From: Pholis gunnellus
Taxonomy: Eukaryota; Chordata; Actinopteri; Perciformes; Pholidae
Reading direction: 5' to 3'
DNA length: 64,000 nt
Assembly: GCA_910591455.2 (NCBI GenBank)
Contig: OU342806.1
Coordinates: 22,138,535 to 22,202,534, forward strand
Shown here: positions 52,781 to 63,700 of the stretch, piece by piece
Numbering within the stretch: the first letter of the stretch is position 1
Layout of the letters: every line of letters begins with the position of its first letter
Made by a program: the position numbers and the translations under genes
The notes under the pieces: model-generated
Told to the model about the DNA's origin: nothing
What the model saw: only the letters and a program-made list of their open reading frames with translations
Databases searched by the model: none

Positions 52781-55700
52781 CATGGTTACCCAGTGCAGCA
52801 GTGCTACAGTGTTGCCCGTTGATGTGTTTTTAATGGACGGATACACACACACACACACAAACAATACTTGGTAGTAGGATCCATTCAGCCTTATCGTCGT
52901 CATCGTCTTACCTCATCTGTGAAAGTGAGGAGAAGCCGGCCTTCTCCAGTTGAGCCTTCAGCTCTCCCAGCTCTCTCTCCACCGCCCTCTTCTGCTCCAC
53001 CAGCTGCTTGACCTCCGTCAGTCCCTGGCCTTCAAACAGCAGGTCCTGGGACGGAGGCTTTCTTGTGCCTCCAGAACCCTGTTGACAGTCAGAACGGTTT
53101 CTGAATAATAAGCTACGAGCCCCCGAGGTGCGACTCACTAAACGAACACAGCCAACCAAAATTACAGTTACGTTATTGAATACATCATTTTTAGTGCAAA
53201 TGGACCAGAGATCCAAGATCAACAATCAAAGTTCACAGCAGCTTCATGGCTCATAAAACGCCAACCCTCAGACATAAACCTGTTTCCTGCCTTCGGTGAG
53301 TTTGAATCATTGCACCGAGGCCCCTAACAAGAGGTTTTAGAGGGAATTATAAGATATTTTGAGTATATTTGAGTCACTGTATGCATTTGGTGATTGTGAT
53401 GCCTTGTTTGTTTCAGAGGTTTAAAATAACAGACTATATGCTGGATAAAATACACACAAATGAACTGAAGGAAAACTGAATCTTTCTCAGTGATCCAATG
53501 AGAACCTTCACAACAAGTAAAGAAATAGGGATTGTGTTCAAGGAAATATCCCAAAAATTCTATATGAATAAATAAAGTGTCAGAAACTACAAATGTCTCT
53601 TAATAGATAACTTCAAACTAAAATCCTCATCCATCACTCTTCTGGGATGATAAATCCACCCCTTCTCAGACTGAATGTGGAGTTTATTATGGGATGTTTG
53701 GCCTCCATTCCCTTTAAAAAAAAAAAAAATCATTCAGACGTTCGCATCAAACATATTCATACCTTGGTGTTGGCCACGGACTGGACCCTCAGCTTGGACT
53801 CCTCCTCGTCAACGCTCTCAGTGCACTCGCTGTTCAGATCATCGTCAGCCTCGTCTTCATCCTCTGAGCTCAGCTCTACACGAAGCAGGAGAAAGTGTTA
53901 GATCTCTACCATCACAAGAACGTCTTTTACATTTCACTCAACCTTAAGGTTCTGTCAACTTTGCGCAATCCCGCAACCATTCTGCTGAGTGTCACACTGT
54001 CCGCACTGAGAAAAAAAACATCTGTATATTTCTGAAACAGCTGCTCATCCAGATCATCTGAGATTCTCCTTTTATCATCACGATGTGACTTGTAACGAAA
54101 CATCCGCTACGCCGCTGAATCTAACATCGTACATGAATGTACGTATGAACAGCTCGTAGTTCACCGAAACCAGGATCGTTCTGTTCTTAAGAACTCTTCA
54201 TTGTGACTAAACTTGAATGGACCAATAGAAGGGATGGATTTGGAAAGTTGAAGATATTTAAAGCGGACAGGATTATGGGTAATCCAAGCCAGAATAGTGA
54301 GCTAAATCATGGCCAAGACCTTTCTTGAGAGTCCTGTTGATGAAATGAACTATAGGCCTGTCTCTAATTAGCAGCCTCAGCGCCATGTTCTGTTTCTAGG
54401 ACTATGCTACCCTCCATGTTTCATTGGTCTCATATCAATATGAACTTTCAGGGCTGTAGAAACCACTGAAGTCATGTCCTCAGTATTGTTTCTGTGGGTT
54501 TTCTTTATCCCGTTACACACTAATTAGTGTTTTTTTTTAATTGGTTTGATTTATATGGATATTCTCTACAACATTTATCATATATGTGACTGTTTTAGGC
54601 AAAAAAGGTTCAAGATAAATTCAAGTAAAATGAGGGGAATTGATGTTTCTCCACCAGAACTGCCTTAACTATTTTCATTTCAGGCAGTCACGAAAGGGCA
54701 AAGATAATTGTGAAACTATTAAGTATCATGCAGGTTGGGAGACTAGTCAAAATGTTCTTAATTTGAAAAGTTTAGAAAATTGTCAATATGGCCCTATTAA
54801 GTTTGCAAACTAGGAATAACCTGACACTTCGTACGTTCTATGAAGTGACGTTGAAGTTGGTGTGAGGTGTGTCGTACACAGAGAAGGGTCATCTTGTTCC
54901 TCTGAAACTGGACTCTGTTCTAAAGTTACTGTGTAGATATGAGTGTGAATATACATGGAGCGGAGACAGAGCTACAGTAAGGATGGGAAGTCATAAAACA
55001 TGAAATATATTCTGAAGACTTGTTTATTGAACGGCTCAATTACATGTAAAGGTTTGAAAATGTATAAATAAAATATAATATGCGCAGACACACACACACA
55101 CTTTACATTCTTCCGCTTTACGGGAAGATCAATAAGAAGAAAGAAGCATTCACACATACTTACTGTGCTCCAGTGTGACACTCGATTGTGTGATATTCGT
55201 TCATTTTGAATTACACAGATAGAACCGATGGTTGTTGAATTGCACATTTGAGTCTCATTAAATCACAAAATCAAACTTATATGTAAAACATTAAACATTT
55301 TCTCCATAAAGACAGCTGTAAACTAAGTATACATATTCATAATCACATAAAGGCAATGTGGAATGTGCTTATATTTTCATATTGTTCAGTAAAACAGAAT
55401 GTGAGTATTTCTTTTTTTTTGCAGCACTCAGAAACAGGATCATTCAAGCTGCTGAACATGCAAAGGCACCCACACATCCACGTATACGGTCAACTATGCT
55501 GGCATACGTAAACACATTTATAGCCCCATTGAACAGAGTGAATTATGCTTTGACTCATACAAAATAGAAAATATGCTGAAGAGAAAGCAGTCTTTAACGT
55601 TTAACTGCACTGAAACATTTACAAAACAATTAAATAAAACCTTGCCATCGTTTAGGATTAAACCCAGATGAGTTAACGTGAAGAGCTTTGTTCCAAAATG

Positions 55701-58700
55701 ATTAAAAAAAAAGTGTATATTTACAAAATGAATTATTAAAACAGAAATAATTCAAAGAATTTTCAGAATTGAAGTCTGAGATTGTACAATCAGGTTTAAT
55801 TGATGTGCGTTTTGATTAAAATCAGGAAATTAGTCATTCATATTTATCAATCATTTTATGTATTTTATATTATTCAATATATATTTATTTTTGTTGTATT
55901 TTGGAACAGGACCTCCACCACTCTCTGTTTGGAAGGTAGCCGTTTCCATCTATTACGCCCCCCCCCCCCCCCCCCAACAAGCTTTTTGTGCACAAGCACT
56001 TAAAATAAAGCTACTGATTACAGTCATGATCAGTCAGAATGATACTGAACCAACATGTCAGCCTCTTCTTGCCTTATTATAATAGATATATTATAATAAT
56101 ATCATTATATTGGGAATTTAAAGGACCAGTGTGTAGGCTGGAGTGATATCTAGTGATGAGGTTGCAGATTGCAACCAACTGAATACCCCTCCCTTCCCCA
56201 ATGCCCGAGAACTACTATGGCAGTGAGAGGCCCTCACTGGAGCCAGTGTTGGGTTTGTCCGTTCTGGGCTACTGTAGAAACATGGCAGTGCAACATGGCG
56301 GACTCCCTGAAGAGCACCTGCTCCGTATGTAGATATGAAGGGCTCATTCTAAGCTAACGAAGACACATCAATTCTTAGTTTCAGGCGATTATACACAAAT
56401 GAAAACATATATACAGTATGTCGTATAGTTTTATGAAAACTATATGACATTTCTGCTAAAAGATCCCCCTAAATCCTACACATTGGACCTTTAAAAATAG
56501 TTGGAGCTGCGAGGCTTTTTGCTCTCAAACAATGCAAAGCACGTCATGTTTGAGTTAATATTGAACACAATGCAATTATTCAAAAGAGGTCAAACTAAAT
56601 CATGCCGCTTGTTAAGGGGGATTTAAATTACAATTAATTAACTGTATTATGGAATGAATGTTGAGAAGTGTTAAGAAGCGTGCAAAGAATTTAGTACTAT
56701 TTACACCACAAGGTGTTAAATCTTGTTAAATCAGTGTGAACACCACCACCACCACCACCACCACAGCAGGACACTCAGAGCCCCACACCACAGCCACGGC
56801 TCCCCGATGCTGTTACAGATACTGTCCCATGCTTCTCTGATGCCCACCTCCAAACTCGGGCTGCCTGCCGTTGGGCCGGTCACGGCCCAGGATGGGGCCT
56901 CTGGCCGGGGTACCGTCCCGCTGGACCAGGCTCTCCCTCAGCTCCTGGACCTCCTGGGTCAAACGCTCTAACAGTGGGAGACCGGAGGGCTCCACCATCT
57001 GCCTCTGGAAGTCCTGCAGAACACACACACACACACACGCACACGCACACAAACAAACAGAAGACCATGACATGTATATACACACACATGCATTAATACA
57101 CAACACATACGCAACACAAAATATTGGGTTAATAGGAGGACAGAAAGCTGCATTTTAAATCAGCAAAAACAGGGATGTTACGTTCTGTTTATTTCAACTA
57201 ATAATGTCCGAGTCTCTCATATTGAGGTTAGTATTTTGGGAAATACTTTTTACCCAGTTTAAAGGGAACTTTAAACTGGGTAAAAAGGCTCTTTGGAAGC
57301 TAGATAAGTATGTTTTGAATATTGGCTTCTTATATGAGAATATAAAGTACGAGTATGTTAAAGCAAAATGACAAACATGTAGAAAGATCCGTCTCACTGA
57401 CCCTGATGATCTCCTCCTTCACATGCAGCGTCCTGCTGAGGGAGTCCACCCTGCTGGCCTGATTCCTGCTCAGCTCCTGGCTCTCCTGCCCCCTCCTCAG
57501 AGCCAGACGCAGCTCCTCCTGCACCACCTGGAGCTCCACAGCCGAGTCCGGTCCAGAGTCGGACCTCGATCCGACACCTGAGCTCAGCTGTCTGCGGAGC
57601 TCCTGGAGCCTCCCCGTCTGCTCGGTCATCACCTCGCCGAGCCGGCCGGCGGAGTCCTGGAGGGAGATTGGTGTCACTTTTTCCGCGTATGACTTTATAT
57701 TGAACGCTTCTACTGAGCTCCTCCTCTCCTCTACCTGAATGTACTGGTCCCTGGAGCTGATGGTTCTGAGGAGATCCTGGACCTGCTCCTGGTGCTCCTG
57801 GGCCTGGTTGGTTCGGTCGGCCAGCACTTCCTGGAAGAGGCGGTCTTTGAGCTGGAGGCGGACCTTCAGCTCCTCCAGAACATCGCTGGGAGCTGATTGG
57901 ATCTGAGCCAGTATGGAGCAGCGCAGGTCCTGCATCCGAGAGAAGTGAAGAAGAACAAAAACATGAATCCACAGCACGAAAAGACACCAGTGAAGCGTTA
58001 TTTTTAGCTGCTCATGTTCCTATTTTGGTACAGTTTTCAATGCATGTTAAATCTGACAATAAAGCAGGAAAACAGAATCATCAATTTCCCACCTGTGCTT
58101 CAATAACAACGGGCCCTTATTTTGAAGTTCTGTGACTATACTTATAATTGACAAACATGACACTATGGCCACAGACACAGTGAAAAAGACATGTTTTGTC
58201 AGCAGCTGCATTTAATTTAAATCTGAGGATCTGATTATAACGGATGCGTTATTGTTTTAAAGGTCACTTCCTGTCTGTACCTGGGCCTCCTGCGTGCGAG
58301 CGTGCAGCGCCGCCTGCAGCTGGCTGATGATGCCGTCTCTCTCTCTTAGGATGCTGCTCTTCCTCTCTTCGCCCTCCTGCTGCTGCCGCTGGACGTTCCT
58401 CCAGGCGTCGCACACCTGCTCCAGATGCAAAGCCTTACCACGCACCAGCACCTCCAGGCTCTGACACACACACACACACAGACGACCAACAATGAGAGGT
58501 GGTGGCGGTAGACTGAGAGGGAGAAGACGTTTGATTTGTGTGTGTGCGTGTTCTCACAGTGATGGTCTCCTCGTTGTTTGACAGGACGCAGCGCTGCCTC
58601 TCCAGGTCTCTCTCCTTCTCTCTGAGCAGCAGCTGAAGCCGGCGGGTCTCCTCCTCTTTCTCCTCCACGCTGCGGAACTTGTCGTCCACCGCTCGCTGGG

Positions 58701-59180
58701 GGTTGGACGGGGGGAAAAAGAAGCATCAATCATCACTGAACCTGACGGGTTGGGTGTGGCCTTAAACCGCTGAGTAGTCCATTTTGAAAACTAGGAGTCT
58801 TCCAAAATGGGCACTAAAAGTTTCTGGATTTTTCATGTCAATGAGGCTTTCCCTGATTAAAAAAAGGTTAAAAAATGTATTTTTTTGTATTTTCTGTTGT
58901 TATAATCAGATTTGTTTTTATTTAGAGCACAACAATTACAGCTAACTCACAGAGGCTCACAGGATGTAGTAGATGACAATTGGTGTGCGAGTGCATGTGT
59001 GTGTGTGTTGTTTACCTCCAGAGCTCGGTCTCTCTCCCTGATGCGCTGGCGGAGTTTGTGAAGCAGAGAGTCTCTCTTCTCCTTTGGATCCTCCAACAGC
59101 TCACAGTAGTTCTGATTGAAAACAAATAGTCAGTCAGTGCACACCAGTTTAGAATAAGAGTTTAGAATAAGATTACCACT

Positions 59181-59247
<67 letters not shown>

Positions 59248-60484
59248 ATAAAAACAGAAAAAGTGGGGCCCGATGATTTAGTCCAAAGAAGCGGGGCCTG
59301 GGTGGACCTCTAAACCTTCTATCTGTCTACTGGGACATTTGAAAACAAATACCACATTAGTGGAAGTGAATCCATCAGCAGAAGCTCTGAATTCTTCTGG
59401 AAACAACTGTGGAGCTATTGAGTCACTTAAGTTGAATTTTGTCGAGCATCTAGTCCGCGTTTTCTGTTTGGATTCTTTGCATGCTTCACATGCCAGAGTT
59501 CTGTGATGTGACCTCTATGTGAATCCTGTGAATGTTTGTAAGTGCTGGTGCAGGTTTATCTAAAAGCCTCAGAGAAAAGTGGTTTTCCGTTGTCTGACCT
59601 CGACCAGCTGCTCTTTGGTCAGCAGGGACGTCCTCAGCTCGCTGATGGTCCTCTCTCTCTCCTCGTCCTGCCTCTCTCTCGCTCCCTCGGCCTCCCTCCG
59701 CTGCTCCTCTCTCTCCTGCAGGGCCGATCGAGCCGTCTCCAGAGCCAGCTGCAGATCCTGAACATCACACACACACACGTCAAAGTAAACGACAAAGAGC
59801 CAAGATGCAGGGCGGTCTTTGAGGGTACACGGACTCGTTAAAAGAAATGAGCAAAAAATAAAAAAAGATGGACGTAAACCAACAGGTAGAACTAACAATT
59901 CAAAGCGGTCACACTCCCGTCGTCTCTCACCTGGTTGTGCCTCTCCGTCTCCCTCCTGTGCTGCAGCGCCCCCTGCAGGTCTTTCTCCAGCCTCTGCAGG
60001 GCTCGGCTCAGGTCCTCCTGCGTCCTGCCCGTCTGCCGCTGCGTCCGCTGACCGGCCTGCAGCTCCAGCTGAGCCCGGAAGAGAGACGCCTGCAGAGCCA
60101 GGACCTCGCCCTGACCGCGAATACTGTCCGCACCCGACACCTGCAGGTCCCACGGGCGGAGAGGGGACGGATGTGTGGAGAAAGAGAAAGGAAAGCTTTG
60201 ATTTTGAACGGTGGTCAAATACTCGACTGAAACCACATCTAAGCCGTCCAAATAAAAGATTGTAGACAACCAGAAACAAGTTATTTCAGTGGCTATGGTG
60301 TGAATCTGTATATTATACAAGAAGCTCTACGGTGGTATTATTCAGTGTCATGTCATACATGGAGTACAAACCTGCAGCTGCTGCAGCTGGTTGCGGTTGG
60401 CGAGCTCTTTGAGAGAACACAGCATCTTATTCTGTTCCTCAATCACCCGATACAGCTCTGCAGCCTGCTCACACACACACACAG

Positions 60485-60517
<33 letters not shown>

Positions 60518-60743
60518 AAATATGAAACTGTGCTTTCTTTGTGCGTTTCCTCTTGTGACACTCTGCTGTGTTCAGTCTTTTCTTCCCTCTATCTGTCTGT
60601 CTATATGTCTCTATGTCTCTCTACCTCTGTCTCCTTGGAGTTCACGGCATCAGTGATGTTCTGGATGCTTCTCTCCTGTCGCTGGGCTTCCTCTTGGGCT
60701 GAACGCAGCTCCAACTCCATCTCACCGAGACGCTCCTGCAGCT

Positions 60744-60789
<46 letters not shown>

Positions 60790-63700
60790 CACACACACAA
60801 CAAGAGACTCAGTACAGAGAGTGTTGCTGTAGACCTGAACGACTCGTGCTCAGATGGGCGAGGAACAGGTCTGGAGATGGTACAGTAGGGGTGACGTGTT
60901 CGTACCTGGTTCCTGGTCTCGCTCTCTCTGATCTTGGTTTGGAGCGAGCAGACCTGGTCCTGGGCCTTCTGCAGCTCGCCGACACACTGACCTGCGTCGC
61001 TCTCATACTGACTGAGCTGGCTCTCCTGCTCATCAATCAGCCTCTGAAAGACAAAGGGACAAATAATCAGTGGTGAAAAGTTGGACACACACACACACAC
61101 GTGTTCAGCATTATGTGTGTTGTTCCTGCAGCTGTTGTGTGAATGATTAAGGGAAAGTGGAAAGTGATGTCAGCTCACTGCTGGATGACTTCCCGGGGAA
61201 GCGGCTGTTGCCGTGGCAGCATGTTGTTGACTTCCTTGTTTGTGTGATCTGTGTAATGATGTCACTGTGCCCTTTGGGAGGCTGTATGTGGGACCTTTTC
61301 CTACAGCTGCTTTAACTGGGGCCCCACAACAACACAGGGCTGTACTGGAGAACGGTGACGGAAAAATATTTAAAAAAAATAAATACAAAGACACGGTGTT
61401 TTATGGGTCCCGTAATAAAAATAGCAATCTGAAAATGTTTTGAGCATGTTATTTTTTTAGAGGAGCAATTTTATTTTTTTTGAAAGACCCAGGAAATGGC
61501 TGAAAATGTGAAACATTATTGTGAGAAATCTAGGACAGAATTCTCTCAATGCGACCGCTACGATCCACTTCGGTCGGGATTAAAGGAGGCAACACTCAGG
61601 TTACACAGGCTGACGTGAACCTGTGTGCTACATTTTCAAAAGATGAGACGTCTTCTCTTCTGTTAAATCCCGAAACAGACCTCTGGTGTAAAAGTGCAGC
61701 AGTTACAGACATTTAATTCACCAGCATCTAGTTTAAAATGCTGCGGAGCCTTTACCCGTGTGTAAATGGCAGGAGTGTAAATTTCCTCATTCATACCAGT
61801 GAGAGGTCTTTTGTACGGACCGGCATATTGTTGTATAATACAGCAATGAACCATAACAGAGCTGCCTTGTCTCTGTCTGTTCGCTGCTGGCCCACTGAGC
61901 CACATTCACGCTAATCATCAACATAACAATAGACGTTATGAAGCTGGATCAGCCGGAGCAGAGCCCTCCACACGGACTGACTGCTGGGGCGCTTGGAGAC
62001 TGTTCCCATGGCAACGGAAGTGTTGCTAGGATACCGACGAGGACGAGCATTTATGCTCCCCAAGAGGGTAATCAAGGCAGTGGGCGTGTTCAGCATTCTC
62101 CTTCGTGAAGGAGATGAGTGAGACATAAAAAACCCAGTGAGATTCAGTGTTGATGGAGGACGTTCTGACCCGTCATCAGCTCGTCAGATTTGTTTTCCTG
62201 TACTTTATCCGTTTTTACAGACAATGAAAACCGCCTGGGCATTATTTCAAAAGGATAATATCTAGGTTTCAAACCTGGTTTCATGTTCGTCACACAGCCA
62301 GAAGTCGTTCGGTTTTAGCCTGAAAAGTGGACCGAAATGCCCTTTTGTTTGTTGGCTGTGATTGAGCGGTCTGGGACCAGGCTAGTGCTTGCTTTTATCC
62401 AATTTTCCTTACTTTTAGAATTTAAATGGGAAACATTTTTTAAAGGGGCACGCCAAAAAATGTTGTATTGCTCTTCCATAAAGTTTGAGGACTTGCAATG
62501 CAAAAGACATGACAAAAAAAAGATAAAAATCGAAGCCGCAGAGGCTGAGAAGTCCTGACTTTTGGTCCTTTGTATTGGTCAATTCTTAAAAAACCTGGAT
62601 CCTACATTTCCCATAATGCAACCCACCATGGTCTTACTGTCCTGCCTCAATGAAAGCTACAGATTCAACACTGACAGGATCAACTACAGTGAGGTCATAG
62701 GTCAACCAGGTATTGTGGCCACTAGTCTACCTGCTGAAAGCGGAACGGACCGCACTGAACATAATCATCCAGCCACTGCTCCTCCATCTCGTCCAGCTCC
62801 GCCTGCAGCTCCTGCTGGGGACACGGGGTCACGATCTCCGGTACGGGCTGGTGGGAGTACAGCTCACAGTCTGCTGGCCCGCCACAGGGCGACCCCAGTT
62901 GGATGGGCAGGGGTAGCAACAGGCCTTGCTCCAGTTTGGTTTTGCCCAGAACTGGGAGCTTGCTGCCCCTTTGGGGCTTCACTGGCCGGTACTCCCAGCC
63001 CCTCAGGAGGCTCAGCATCATCTCGAGCCCCGAGAGGGAGCTCTCACTCGGGGGTTTGTCCCAAGGAGCGTCCCTTCTCGCTGGAGCCTCCTCTGGACCA
63101 GTTTCCTCTCTTTCTTTGTGGTTCACGGGAAGGCAACTCACGTCCACGGCGGTGTCAAGAGATTCTACGGACGATGCCGGGCTGGGACTCGTTCGGTCAC
63201 ACATGACCTTATCAGTGTCCAACTCGGTTAAAGAGGACTCAAAGGCGACCGCTGTAGCCTCAGACTCTTCAGAGGTTCTGGCGGAGTCCTCGACTCCCAG
63301 AGTGCCTGTTGAGTAGCGGGTAGATGGACCGCAGGATGTGCTCCTGCGTCCAGCCCTGCGAGGCACCTTACACACTGCCTCGTAGTCGGAATCAGCAACA
63401 CGGAGCACTGCACAACCCCTGCACCGCCTCGGCTTCTGGCCAGAGACAGAGTCTGCTCCTGTGCACTGGTGGTGGTGGTGGTGGTCGTGATGGGTGTGGT
63501 GGTCCAGGGCCGGGTCCTCCTTATCAGCCCAGGATTCATACACTGAGTAAGTCAGATCATCCTGGATCATATTCGAGTATCTTCCATCCTGCAGGGCTGA
63601 CAGATCCACCACAGGCGAGTCCTCGGACTCCGCATCAATCCCAACGACCACCACAACGGACCCAGGCGGAGCCAGGCTCCCATCCTCTGCGTTGTTCTTC

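Larger units (their letters stand above)
53876..56847 (-). other. pde4dip intron 12 (about 3 kb)
   Basis: AT-rich intron between exons 12 and 13. It holds a MITE-type repeat (56117-56495), an 18-base C run (55958-55975) and a (CAC)n stretch (56739-56764). I searched it by eye on the minus strand for the LYSSLV/LNEAL coding block known from mammals and found nothing. The rest is unremarkable. Confidence 0.7.

Noticed and set aside
57394..57987. Alternative-frame minus ORF (Pro/Gly/Ala-rich, 197 codons) over exons 10-11
   Set aside because: Shadow of the real coiled-coil frame; GC-rich codons give long open alternative frames.
62562..63206. Plus-strand open frame of 214 codons opposite pde4dip exon 1
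   Set aside because: It is the antisense shadow of a GC-rich coding exon that has clear homology on the minus strand.
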